This document shows, piece by piece, positions 34,361 to 42,827 of a stretch of 64,000 bases of DNA. Under the pieces are notes generated by a model, which saw only the letters and a list, made by a program, of their open reading frames with translations, ran no database searches and was not told where the DNA came from. The stretch comes from UBA7672 sp041166025 (GTDB lineage: Bacteria; Pseudomonadota; Alphaproteobacteria; Caulobacterales; Hyphomonadaceae), in the NCBI GenBank assembly GCA_041166025.1, contig JBEAMJ010000028.1:1-64000 (forward strand). Reading direction: 5' to 3'. The translations under genes were made by a program, and so were the position numbers. The number at the start of each line of letters is the position of its first letter. Position 1 is the stretch's first letter.

Positions 34361-35059
34361 CTAGCCGTCGGCGCGCGGCGACATCGCAAAGCCGACGCCC
34401 AACTCGGCCAAGGCGTCCGTATCGCGCCAACGGACATTCTCCGCAATCAGCGCAATGCCATCAGCCGAGGCGACTTCGAGGCGCGACATCGGCACGTCGA
34501 GGATCTCAAAACGCGAAGGATCGACGCGCACAGCCTCGAAGGTCATGCGCGCGCGTGCGCCCATCGCCGTGCGCCAGGACTTGCGCGCATCGAGCCCGAC
34601 CCTGAACCCCTTGCGTCGAAACGCATCCACGCGATCGAGTGCCAGATCCTCCAGCGCACACACCGAGGCGTCGCAAAAATCGACCCGGATTTCCTGGGGC
34701 AGGATGCCCGCGCGGGCCGCTCCGGCCTCCGCCGCCATCGGCGCATCCTTGTCAGCCAATGCCGCCATCGGGGCAGCGATCGATAACGGGCGATGAGGAG
34801 CGCCCGCTTCCTGGGCCAGCCGCCCGGCCCGCTCGATCAAGTCGCCCAGCCATCCGGCCGCCGAGGGATGCGCCGCATCCGACAGGTGGCGCGGACGGAA
34901 TGTGTCCTCGAAGCTGATGTCGACCTCGGCATGCATGCCGAACGCCTGGCCATCGGCAAGACGCACCACAGGACGGAAGCGCAGGCGGGGCTGGCGGACG
35001 GCCGGGGCAACCGGTTCGTTCACGACAAGCCGCAGATGAGAAGCGCGTGCGTGGGTCAT
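34361..35059 (-). CDS. Degenerate EAL-domain protein
   Basis: A 232-residue protein whose fold order matches an EAL (c-di-GMP phosphodiesterase) domain, but with the catalytic motifs lost. Where EAL should stand, HAE occurs at 43-45 (FGMHAEVDISFED). The DD(F/L)G loop is GLDARKSW (155-162) and the final EGxE is AENVRW (206-211). LSIAAPMAAL and FEAVRVDP match the other conserved blocks. It should therefore not hydrolyse c-di-GMP but may bind it or a partner. No signal peptide or extra domain. It is a single gene, divergent to the Nudix gene by 126 bases. Confidence 0.72.
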   Translation of the reverse strand: MTHARASHLRLVVNEPVAPAVRQPRLRFRPVVRLADGQAFGMHAEVDISFEDTFRPRHLSDAAHPSAAGWLGDLIERAGRLAQEAGAPHRPLSIAAPMAALADKDAPMAAEAGAARAGILPQEIRVDFCDASVCALEDLALDRVDAFRRKGFRVGLDARKSWRTAMGARARMTFEAVRVDPSRFEILDVPMSRLEVASADGIALIAENVRWRDTDALAELGVGFAMSPRADG

Positions 35060-35185
35060 TGCAGGGTCTCGCGGGAGGTGCTGAGTTGTCCTGATGGATA
35101 ACAGACGCGCCTGAAGGTCCGCCGAAACGGGATCGGTGAATTTTCATCAAATCCCCCGGCTTTCCTGAGCGTTTACGGAGTCTTC

Positions 35186-35965
35186 ATGAGCGACAGCGCC
35201 GACCGACCCAAGCCAGCCGCCACGGTTCTGATCGTCCGCGACGCCCCCGGACTTGAAGTGCTGATGGTTCGGCGGAGCGCAGGAATGGCCTTTGGCGCCA
35301 GCGCCTGGGTTTTCCCCGGCGGCAAGGTCGCCCCGGCGGATGCGGACCCGGTCTGGGACGATCTTTCGGACGGCAGCTATGATCATTACCAGCGCTCACT
35401 GCGCATCGCCGCAGCGCGCGAAGTCTTCGAGGAATCGGGACTGCTGCTCGCCACTTCCAGAGGGCGCGAGCTCGACGCCGACGCCTTCTCAACCTTTGAT
35501 TCACGCCGCGCCGAGGTCGAGGCCAACCCGGCCAGCTTCCTGGACCTTGTCCGTTCGGCTGACCTGCGCCTGACGCTCGACCGCCTCGTTCCCTTCGCCC
35601 ACTGGATCACACCCAGCTTCGAGCCGCGCCGGTTCGACACACATTTCTACCTGGTGCGTGCGCCCCTCGCGCAGGTCGTCCGGCATGACGGACGCGAAGC
35701 GGTCGATCATGAATGGGTGGCGCCGTCCTCGCTTCTCGCGCGCCGCCGCGAGGGACAGGCCAAGCTGATGTTCCCCACCCGTCTCAATCTTGAAGTCCTC
35801 GCCCGCGCCACCGACGCGGCTGGCGCCGAACGTAACGCGAAGTCGCGCCCTGTAGTGACGGTCGAACCGGTCGTACAGGACCGTGGCGCCGGCAAGGTCC
35901 TCGTCATTCCCGAGGCTGCAGGCTACGGACTGACAGAGGAAAGCCTGAAGGACGTCGCAGGCTGA
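35186..35965 (+). CDS. Nudix hydrolase
   Basis: A 259-residue cytosolic Nudix enzyme that hydrolyses a nucleoside diphosphate linked to another moiety. The Nudix box is split, as in the NUDT8/NUDT19 type, with FPGGKVAPADADP and then, after an insertion, AAREVFEESGL at 76-86 carrying the catalytic Glu residues. GGAG five bases before the ATG supports the start. Its stop is two bases from that of the convergent Hpt gene. CoA-pyrophosphatase-like or (d)NTP clean-up activity is possible; the substrate is not readable. Confidence 0.88.
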   Translation: MSDSADRPKPAATVLIVRDAPGLEVLMVRRSAGMAFGASAWVFPGGKVAPADADPVWDDLSDGSYDHYQRSLRIAAAREVFEESGLLLATSRGRELDADAFSTFDSRRAEVEANPASFLDLVRSADLRLTLDRLVPFAHWITPSFEPRRFDTHFYLVRAPLAQVVRHDGREAVDHEWVAPSSLLARRREGQAKLMFPTRLNLEVLARATDAAGAERNAKSRPVVTVEPVVQDRGAGKVLVIPEAAGYGLTEESLKDVAG

Positions 35966-35967
35966 TC

Positions 35968-36468
35968 TCAGCTCTTCGCCTCGTGCGCGGCAATGAGCGC
36001 TTTAGCCTGCGACTCAAGCTCGGTCGCAAGCACAAGCCCTGCGGGATGATCAGCGCCCATGATCTTGCCCACCACCGCTGCCTTGACGCCATCGACATGC
36101 GCCTTCAGCAGCTTGTGTGGCACTCTCAGTTCGCCATGCTCCTCGCCTATCAGCTTGCACAGCGACGCACAGATACGGCTGACCAGAGGATATCCATAGG
36201 TCGGCCCAAGGCCCTTGAGATCATGAGCGCGGCGATGGAGTTCGTTACGCGCCGTCTGCGAACCGCCGGATGTTTCATAGGCGGCCCACGCTTCCATCAG
36301 GTGGTCGAGCTCTTCCTGGATCCAGTCGGCAAACTGCGTGGACATCTTCTGGAGCGCAGCTTCGGCGCGCGCGATCGCCTGCTGGTCAAACGCAGGCAGC
36401 TGGCCGCCGACTTTCGCCTTCAGGACGTTTGGCGGCGTGATAGCCTCGGTAGGCTTGTATCGGGTCAT
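35968..36468 (-). CDS. Histidine phosphotransfer (Hpt) domain protein
   Basis: A 166-residue protein built around a single Hpt helix bundle. The phospho-accepting histidine is His82 in RRAHDLKGLGPTYGYP, which fits the HxLKG motif. No receiver, kinase or DNA-binding domain is attached, so it must pass phosphate between separate proteins. The frame opens at 36615, but the ATG at 36468 has GGAGGCGAG immediately upstream. No kinase or regulator lies within 10 kb. The sequence between 36469 and 36580 has a TTAAC half-site (36529) but no full CtrA box. Confidence 0.82.
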   Translation of the reverse strand: MTRYKPTEAITPPNVLKAKVGGQLPAFDQQAIARAEAALQKMSTQFADWIQEELDHLMEAWAAYETSGGSQTARNELHRRAHDLKGLGPTYGYPLVSRICASLCKLIGEEHGELRVPHKLLKAHVDGVKAAVVGKIMGADHPAGLVLATELESQAKALIAAHEAKS

Positions 36469-36580
36469 GTCTCGCCTCCGCGAACCCGGCTGCGCCCGGA
36501 ACCTGGGAACGCCGTTGGCGCGAACGTTAACAAACGGCTGCCCGGCGCCTAGTGACAAGGCAACGCACTCTCGCGGAACA

Positions 36581-37057
36581 TCAAAACGCGTCCCGTGCGG
36601 CCAGCACCCAACCACGCTTCGTCAAATTGCTGGGGATCTCGTCGCGCCAGCCGCCGCCTGCGGCGACCACATCGCAATTGAAGGCACGTGACATCCTGGT
36701 CTTTGCACCGCAAATCTGGCCCCCGCCCGCACGCCAGGACTTGAAGCCCGGCATCCAGGTCGGCGCAAACTCTTCGCCACTGGCAAATTCCAGGACGGAC
36801 CGTTCGCACCGGCCGCGCGAACGATGACCCGCTTGCGGGTCGATGACGCCTTCTCGCCCCAAGCCGTTGAAAGTGGCGTCCAGGCGGATCTAGCGCTCGA
36901 ACCTGACGGTGAGGCCCCAACCATCGCCAAGCCCCATCTTGCTGGAGTCCTACGTGCGCCAGGCCTTGCGGAAATGGCCACCCTCTCGACAAACGGTTTC
37001 AAACCACCTCTGCGCGCCCTTGGCGCGTGCGCAGGGATGACCACCTGACACGGTCAC
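36581..37057 (-). pseudogene. Possible decayed ORF with two in-frame TAG codons
   Basis: One minus-strand frame stays protein-like across about 475 bases but is cut by two TAG stops (36950-36952 and 36890-36892). Upstream of them it reads AKGAQRWFETVCREGGHFRKAW, then KMGLGDGWGLTVRFE, and after them FASGEEFAPTWMPGFKSW and VLAARDAF before a TGA. The amino-acid composition is plausible but I match no family. It could be a chance reading in GC-rich DNA. Nothing else is supported in the 36469-37127 gap. Confidence 0.25.
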
Positions 37058-37127
37058 ACTGCGGCCCACGACAAGCGCCCCGCGCCACCGCGCGGACTGC
37101 CGAGGCATCCCCCGGACAGGCGGTTCT

Positions 37128-37898
37128 TCAGTTGTCGTATCCGGGAGACTCGCGGTTGAGTTTCCTCAGGCAACCGGGCCAGGCCAGCATGGCGCCCATA
37201 CCCGCCGCCATGGCCTGCTGCTGCTTCACGGTCTCGATCGCATCATCGGGCGCCATGCGCAGGTGCTCGCGGCCCTGGGCCGAAGCCATCACCTGGATCT
37301 GGCAGGCGCGTTCAAGGAAGAAGATATTGGTCCAGCACTGCGCGGCCGTGGCGCCGACCGCCAGCGTGCCGTGGTTCCACAGCATCATCGCAGTCTTGTC
37401 GCCAAGATCGGCGACCAGGCGTTCGCGCTCGTCGAGGTCGAGCGCGATGCCTTCATAGTTGTGGTAGGCCAGGTTCGGCAGCACCACGAGCGCCTGCTGG
37501 CTGATCGGCAGCAAGCCTTCCTTCGTGCACGCGACGGCAATGCCGGCGTCCGTGTGGATGTGCAACACGAACTTCGCGTCCTCGCGAGCGGCATGGATCG
37601 CTGAGTGTATCGTGAAGCCAGCCGGATTGATCATGTGCTCCGTCGGCTCGACGATGTTGCCCTCGAGATCGATCTTCACCAGCGAGGACGCGGTGATCTC
37701 GTTGAAAAAATACCCGTAGGGGTTGATCAGGAAATGGTGCTCCGGCCCGGGCACGCGCGCCGATATGTGGGTAAAGATCATGTCGTCCCAGCCGTATAGC
37801 GCGACCAGCCGGTAGAGCGCCGCAAGGTCGACCCTGACCTGCCACTCCTCGGCGGTGCAATGGTCCTTGACGCTGACGGCTCTCAGATCATCTGCCAT
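37128..37898 (-). CDS. Class II aldolase/adducin-family protein
   Basis: A 256-residue zinc-type class II aldolase/adducin fold. Metal ligands fit His113 and His115 (FVLHIHTDAG), with a third in WNHGTLAVG near residue 170; the Glu in position NEITASSLVKIDLEG supports binding. Such proteins (L-fuculose-phosphate aldolase, ribulose-phosphate epimerase, or orphan adducin-like) cleave or isomerise sugar phosphates. Without a kinase or isomerase beside it the substrate is unknown. It is divergent from NAD kinase with 103 bases between starts. Confidence 0.87.
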   Translation of the reverse strand: MADDLRAVSVKDHCTAEEWQVRVDLAALYRLVALYGWDDMIFTHISARVPGPEHHFLINPYGYFFNEITASSLVKIDLEGNIVEPTEHMINPAGFTIHSAIHAAREDAKFVLHIHTDAGIAVACTKEGLLPISQQALVVLPNLAYHNYEGIALDLDERERLVADLGDKTAMMLWNHGTLAVGATAAQCWTNIFFLERACQIQVMASAQGREHLRMAPDDAIETVKQQQAMAAGMGAMLAWPGCLRKLNRESPGYDN

Positions 37899-38001
37899 GG
37901 AAAGTCTCCTGCATGGTGAAGTCTAGAATGGTTCAGGGCGAAAGTCATTCTGTCGCCTTTGCGATTTCGGGCATATAGCATTCCGCCCGACGGGAGCCCG
38001 C

Positions 38002-38772
38002 ATGAGCGCCGAAACAAGAATTCACTTTGCCGCCTCAGACAAGCCCGAGGCTCGGGCAGCGTTCGCGGCAATGACGCGGCGTTATGGCCAGGCGCCGCTC
38101 GATCGCGCCGATGTGGTCGTCGCCCTCGGCGGCGACGGATGGATGCTGGACACACTCCGGGACCGTTTTTCCGACCGCCTGCCGGTTTACGGCATGCATC
38201 GTGGAACAGTCGGCTTCCTGATGAACGAATACCGGGAAGAAGGCCTTCCCGCCCGCCTGGCGGCTGCGGTCACGCAGGTGATCCACCCTCTGGAAATGAG
38301 CGCCACGCGCATTGACGGAACGACCACGCTCAAGCTGGCGATCAACGAAGTGTCGCTGCTCCGGCAGAGCCCTCAAACCGCCAAGCTGCGCATCCTGGTC
38401 GATGGCAAGGAACGGCTGGCCGAGCTGTCGGCCGACGGCGCCCTGGTGGCCACGCCTGCAGGTTCGACCGCCTACAACCTTTCCGCCCACGGCCCGATCC
38501 TGCCCATCGGGGCAAACGTGATGGCGCTGACGCCGATATCGCCGTTCCGCCCCCGTCGCTGGCGCGGCGCCCTTGTCAGCGCAGATGCCCGGGTAGAGAT
38601 TGACGTGCTTGAAGCCGACCGGCGGCCGGTGGCTGCTTCCGCCGACACGCAAGAAGTCCGCGACGTGGCGCGGGTAACGATCCGCGAGGATCGGAGCAAG
38701 CCGATGACCATGCTGTTTGACGACGGACACGCCCTCGACGAACGCATTCTCCGCGAGCAGTTTTCCCTTTAG
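38002..38772 (+). CDS. nadK: NAD kinase
   Basis: A 256-residue NAD kinase making NADP+ from NAD+ and ATP. The GGDG core motif is at 43-46 (VVALGGDGWML), the NE motif lies in LAINEVSLLRQ, and the second family block is ATPAGSTAYNLSAHGPILP. Length fits the compact alphaproteobacterial form. It starts with the ATG at 38002. Only 52 bases separate it from the SIS-domain gene, so it may be cotranscribed with the amino-sugar genes, which is unusual. Confidence 0.96.
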   Translation: MSAETRIHFAASDKPEARAAFAAMTRRYGQAPLDRADVVVALGGDGWMLDTLRDRFSDRLPVYGMHRGTVGFLMNEYREEGLPARLAAAVTQVIHPLEMSATRIDGTTTLKLAINEVSLLRQSPQTAKLRILVDGKERLAELSADGALVATPAGSTAYNLSAHGPILPIGANVMALTPISPFRPRRWRGALVSADARVEIDVLEADRRPVAASADTQEVRDVARVTIREDRSKPMTMLFDDGHALDERILREQFSL

Positions 38773-38824
38773 GGGATCACTGCGGGATTTGTTGCTTCGC
38801 CAGGATTGGTTCATCCTCACACCG

Positions 38825-39850
38825 ATGACGGATATGACCCTTATGGAGCGTGAGGCGCGCGAGGCGCCCGATGTCGTGCGACGGCTGGTGGTGGAGAACG
38901 CCGCCGTGTTGGCTCAGCTCGGCGCGCGCCTGCGGCTCTTGGCGCCGCGTTTCATCCTCGCGGCCGGACGCGGCAGCTCGGATGCAGCGGCGCTGCTAGC
39001 GAAGTACGTCTTCGAGACCCGGCTTGGCCTACCGACCGTTTCGGTCGCCCCTTCGGTCCAGTCGATTTACGGCGTACGGCTCCAGCTCGAAAGAGCGCTG
39101 GTGATCGCCATCTCGCAGTCAGGCCGCAGTCCCGACCTTGTGGAGTTCTGCCGCGCCGCCGTCGGCCCGGATGTCCTGCGCGTCGCCATGGCCAATGATG
39201 CGACCTCGCCGCTGACGACAGCTGTGGACGTTACCTTGCCTCTGCTGGCCGGACCGGAAACCAGTATCGCAGCCACCAAGTCCTGCATCGCGGCCATGAC
39301 GCTTGTGCTTGGCCTCGTCGGTCACTGGCGGCCGGACTCACGCATGGCCGCGGCCTTCGAACGGGCGGCGCCGGTGCTCGACAGGGCCATGGACGCTGAA
39401 TGGTCCGGCGCTGAGGCATTCCTGGACAGCGATGGACCAGTGTATGTCGTTGGCCGCGGCCCCGGACTGGCGATCGCCGCGGAGGCTGCGCTGAAACTCA
39501 AGGAGACGAGCGGCCTGCATGCGGAGTCGATCAGCGCCGCCGAGATCCGCCATGGCCCCTACGCCCTTGCTGGCCCGGCGCTGCGCGCGATCATCTTCGC
39601 CCAGCGCGACGCCGCCTTCGCCGGACTAAAGACGCTGGCGTCGGATCTCGTGCAGCAGGGGGCGTCAGTTCTGCTGATATCGCCGGATAGGTCTCTGCCC
39701 GGCGTCCACACGCCGGAGGATGACGAACCCGTCCTGGAACTCATCGCCATGCTTGCGCGGTTCTACCTGTTTGCAAACACCGCAGCCTTGCGGCGAGGGC
39801 GTTCGCCGGATCGACCGCCCATGTTGAGCAAAGTCACGGAGACGCGCTGA
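38825..39850 (+). CDS. SIS-domain amino-sugar phosphate isomerase/deaminase (NagB-II/GlmS C-domain type)
   Basis: A 341-residue protein with two SIS (sugar isomerase) domains. The first has LAAGRGSSDAAALLAKYV and IAISQSGRSPDLVEF. The second has VYVVGRGPGLAIAAEAALKLKE and HGPYALAG. This is the C-terminal half of glucosamine-6-phosphate synthase without its amidotransferase domain, a pattern used by deaminases converting glucosamine-6-phosphate to fructose-6-phosphate (NagB-II). Start choice is the ATG at 38825; the ribosome site is weak, and the frame opens to 38717. One base separates its stop from the nagA start. Confidence 0.88.
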   Translation: MTDMTLMEREAREAPDVVRRLVVENAAVLAQLGARLRLLAPRFILAAGRGSSDAAALLAKYVFETRLGLPTVSVAPSVQSIYGVRLQLERALVIAISQSGRSPDLVEFCRAAVGPDVLRVAMANDATSPLTTAVDVTLPLLAGPETSIAATKSCIAAMTLVLGLVGHWRPDSRMAAAFERAAPVLDRAMDAEWSGAEAFLDSDGPVYVVGRGPGLAIAAEAALKLKETSGLHAESISAAEIRHGPYALAGPALRAIIFAQRDAAFAGLKTLASDLVQQGASVLLISPDRSLPGVHTPEDDEPVLELIAMLARFYLFANTAALRRGRSPDRPPMLSKVTETR

Positions 39851-39851
39851 C

Positions 39852-40973
39852 ATGCTGAAGCTCGCTGCAACACGCGTGTTCACGGGTGAAGTCATGCTGG
39901 CGGGAGCGACCCTCCACATCGACGCAGGCGTGATCGCGGGTATCTCCTCCGGCCTGGAAGCCGAAGCAACCGTACTCGACGGCTTGCTGGCGCCAGGCCT
40001 GGTCGACGTTCAGGTGAATGGCGGCGGCGGCGTCCTCTTCAACGACGCCCCAACAACCGACACGCTCAGCATAATGACGCAGGCCCATGCACGGCTCGGG
40101 GTTACCAGCATAATGGCCACGCTGATCTCCGACGAACGCAGCAAGATCGCGACGGCCATTGACGCCGTGACGCGTTCGGTGAGCGATGGCATGCCCGGAT
40201 TGCTGGGTCTGCATCTCGAAGGTCCGTGGCTCTCCGCGCCACGTCGCGGCGTCCACGCGGAGCGATTCCTGCGCGCGCTTGATCAGGAGGATCTGCACCT
40301 CATCGCTCAGAAGCGCCCCTTCCCGGTGATGGTGACGCTGTCGCCTGAGCAGGCTTCGCCGCAGGATGTTCGCAGGCTGGTGGCAGCTGGCGTAACGGTG
40401 AGCATCGGCCATACCGCTGCGCCCCATGAAGACATCGAGGCGCTCCTCTCCGCAGGCGCGAACGGCTTTACACACCTGTTCAACGCCATGGCGCCGCTGG
40501 AGGGACGCAGGCCAGGCGCAATCGGCCTCGCCCTGGCTGACAGGCGAGCCTGGGCGGGTCTCATCCTCGATGGAATTCATGTTCACCCGTTGTCCGCCCG
40601 GGCCGCCTTCGCAGCCAAGGGCGCCATGCGACTCACGCTCGTCTCTGACGCCATGGCCACGGTTGGCGCAACGAACGCATCGATGAACCTTTTTGGCGAG
40701 ACAGTTTCCTTAGCTGGCGGTGCGCTGCGTACGGTATCGGGCACGCTTGCGGGCGCACATCTGGACCTTGGCCTCGCCGCACGGAACGCAATGAAAATGC
40801 TTGGGGTCACCGACGCCGAAGCACTGCGCATGGCAGGCCTGACGCCGGCGGAGTTCCTGGGGGTCGACACGAAGTACGGCCGCATATCACCCGGAGCGCA
40901 TGCCAATGTTGTGCTCTTCAGCGACGCTCTCGACGTCAAAAGGGTCTGGGTCGCGGGCGAGGAAATCCTTTGA
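39852..40973 (+). CDS. nagA: N-acetylglucosamine-6-phosphate deacetylase
   Basis: A 373-residue amidohydrolase that removes the acetyl group from GlcNAc-6-phosphate. Metal and catalytic positions fit HLEGPWLS (Glu), SIGHTAA (His), GFTHLFNAMAPL (His) and VSDAMATVG (catalytic Asp). The first conserved motif reads DVQVNGGGG, the Q-N variant used in proteobacterial NagA. It begins at 39852, one base after the previous stop, so the two genes are cotranscribed. Together they take GlcNAc-6-P to fructose-6-P. Confidence 0.96.
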   Translation: MLKLAATRVFTGEVMLAGATLHIDAGVIAGISSGLEAEATVLDGLLAPGLVDVQVNGGGGVLFNDAPTTDTLSIMTQAHARLGVTSIMATLISDERSKIATAIDAVTRSVSDGMPGLLGLHLEGPWLSAPRRGVHAERFLRALDQEDLHLIAQKRPFPVMVTLSPEQASPQDVRRLVAAGVTVSIGHTAAPHEDIEALLSAGANGFTHLFNAMAPLEGRRPGAIGLALADRRAWAGLILDGIHVHPLSARAAFAAKGAMRLTLVSDAMATVGATNASMNLFGETVSLAGGALRTVSGTLAGAHLDLGLAARNAMKMLGVTDAEALRMAGLTPAEFLGVDTKYGRISPGAHANVVLFSDALDVKRVWVAGEEIL

Positions 40974-40975
40974 TG

Positions 40976-41851
40976 CTAATGCCCGAGCGCTGCTCTCAGC
41001 TTCCCCCCGCTTTGCACGATCAGGTTCCGCGCCTCCTCAAGCGTTAGTCCCTTGAGGACCAGAACGGCGAGCTTCACGTCCCAATCCGCGAGTGAGAGGG
41101 CTCTGTGCGCCGCCTCAAGATCGCAGGAGGTAATGTGTGCAACCATCTCGACGGCGCGCCGCCTCAGCTTGGCGTTTGTTGGCCGCATGTCGACCATCAG
41201 GCCACGGTAGACATGTCCTAGCTGCACCATCACGCTTGTCGAGAACAGGTTGAGGGCGATCTTCTGCGCCGTGCCGGCCTTGAGCCGCGTTGATCCGGCA
41301 ATGGCCTCAGCGCCAGTCTCGATAAGGACGGGATGATCGACGGCGGCAAGAAGGGGCGATCCCGCATTGTTGGCGATCCCGATGGTAAGGGCTCCGCGCT
41401 GCCGCGCAGCTTGCAACGCTGCGACGGTGAACTGCGTTGCCCCGCTCGCCGCAATGCCCAGCACGACATCGTCTGCGTTGACGGCGAGTGCGGCGATGCC
41501 AAGGATGCCGTCATCCGCAGAATCCTCTGCATTCTCGACGGCGCGCAGCAAGGCTGCCTCGCCGCCGGCTATGACAAAGGCAACCCGCTCAGCCGGCCAG
41601 TTGAAGGTGGGGAGAAGTTCTGCCCCATCCTGCACCCCGATCCGCGCTGACGTGCCTGCGCCGCAGTACACGATCCGCCCTGCGCCGCTGAGGCGAAGGG
41701 CCGCTGCTTCCGTCGCCGCAGCAATCGCCGGCAAAGCGCGTTCGACAGCAGCAATTGCCTCGCCCTGCCCGGCATGGAGCAAGCGCACCTGATCGACCGG
41801 CGAGAGCCTGTCGAGGTCGAGAAAGCGCGGATCGATATCTTCAGTCCTCAT
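40976..41851 (-). CDS. murQ: N-acetylmuramic acid 6-phosphate etherase
   Basis: A 291-residue SIS-fold lyase that splits MurNAc-6-phosphate into GlcNAc-6-phosphate and D-lactate. GRIVYCGAGTSARIGVQDGAELLPTF matches the family block, with the catalytic-type Glu at position 78. ALVNADDVVLGIAASG and NKLALN-like KIALNLFSTS also fit. It runs toward nagA: the stops are 2 bases apart. It lies divergent to the GlcNAc kinase gene (64 bases). The four neighbours form a recycling path for peptidoglycan amino sugars. Confidence 0.95.
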   Translation of the reverse strand: MRTEDIDPRFLDLDRLSPVDQVRLLHAGQGEAIAAVERALPAIAAATEAAALRLSGAGRIVYCGAGTSARIGVQDGAELLPTFNWPAERVAFVIAGGEAALLRAVENAEDSADDGILGIAALAVNADDVVLGIAASGATQFTVAALQAARQRGALTIGIANNAGSPLLAAVDHPVLIETGAEAIAGSTRLKAGTAQKIALNLFSTSVMVQLGHVYRGLMVDMRPTNAKLRRRAVEMVAHITSCDLEAAHRALSLADWDVKLAVLVLKGLTLEEARNLIVQSGGKLRAALGH

Positions 41852-41915
41852 GCTGGACGTATTTCACGAAATCCGGCGGCATTGAACGGGCGACGAACCG
41901 CGTTAGACAGGCAAC

Positions 41916-42794
41916 ATGACCGAAACACTCTATCTCGGCGTCGACGGCGGCGGCACCCGCTGCCGCGCGCGTTTGGCTGGCCCAGACGGCAGGACGCTCG
42001 GCGAGGGAGTCTCCGGCCCAGCGAGCATGCGTTTCGGCATCCAGGCCGTGAGCGCGTCCATCCTGGCGGCGACATCGCAAGCACTCGCCCAGGCCGGTCT
42101 TGGTGAAGAGCCGCTCCAGCGCACCTACGCCGGAATCGGCCTTGCCGGCACTGGTCATCTTGGCGCGCGGCAGGCCCTCGAGTCATGGCGGCATCCGTTC
42201 GCCAATGCATGGTTCGAGGGTGATGGCTATCTTGCCTGGCTCGGCGCATTCGGCGGCGATGAGGGCGGCATCGTGGTCTGCGGCACCGGCAGCATCGGCA
42301 TCACATTCAGAGGCAAGACGATTCGGGTCGGCGGCTACGGTTTCCCCGTTTCGGATGAAGGCAGCGGCGCCCATATCGGCCTCAACGCCATCCGCTACTC
42401 GCTACGCACGCTTGACGGTCGCACCAGGCCAACGGCGTTCGCGCAGGAGATTCTCGACCGTTTCTCGTCCGATCCGGCCGTTGTCATCCGGTGGTCCGAA
42501 ACGGCGAATGCGACCGACTACGCGGCCTTCGCGTCTATCGTGATCAAGCATGCCGCTTTGGGCGAACCTGCGGCCAGCAACCTCCTGCGCGACGCCGCGA
42601 TGCATATCGCCGGCCTCGCCGAAGCGGTGCTGGATCGTGGCGCGCCACGCGTCGCCCTGGTCGGCGGACTCGTGGAGTTCATCCGTCCCTACATTCCGAC
42701 AGCAACGGCGGTGAGACTTACCGAACCGATGGCTGACGCCATGGACGGCGGCATCCGCCTTGCCCGAATGCGGCACGAGGCCGAGGCGCCATAA
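41916..42794 (+). CDS. BadF/BadG-type N-acetylglucosamine kinase
   Basis: A 292-residue ASKHA-fold kinase. YLGVDGGGTRCRARL is the phosphate-1 loop with the acidic residue, VVCGTGSIGITF is phosphate-2, and PVSDEGSGAHIG closes the active site. These signatures match GlcNAc/glucosamine kinases of the BadF/BadG/BcrA/D group. Its position next to murQ, nagA and the SIS gene argues that it phosphorylates GlcNAc (and perhaps MurNAc) imported from cell-wall turnover. The Shine-Dalgarno is weak (GACAGG). The exact sugar is inferred from context. Confidence 0.87.
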   Translation: MTETLYLGVDGGGTRCRARLAGPDGRTLGEGVSGPASMRFGIQAVSASILAATSQALAQAGLGEEPLQRTYAGIGLAGTGHLGARQALESWRHPFANAWFEGDGYLAWLGAFGGDEGGIVVCGTGSIGITFRGKTIRVGGYGFPVSDEGSGAHIGLNAIRYSLRTLDGRTRPTAFAQEILDRFSSDPAVVIRWSETANATDYAAFASIVIKHAALGEPAASNLLRDAAMHIAGLAEAVLDRGAPRVALVGGLVEFIRPYIPTATAVRLTEPMADAMDGGIRLARMRHEAEAP

Positions 42795-42827
42795 ACGCAG
42801 CGCAAAGACTGGCGCCGGCTACCAGCT

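Noticed and set aside
34184..34786. Plus-strand frame with GGGAGGC before ATG
   Set aside because: It runs through the EAL-like gene on the other strand and is Arg/His/Ala-rich, typical of GC-rich shadow frames.
36525..36535. TTAAC taken as a CtrA box before the Hpt gene
   Set aside because: Only one half-site is present; the TTAA-N7-TTAA pattern is missing.
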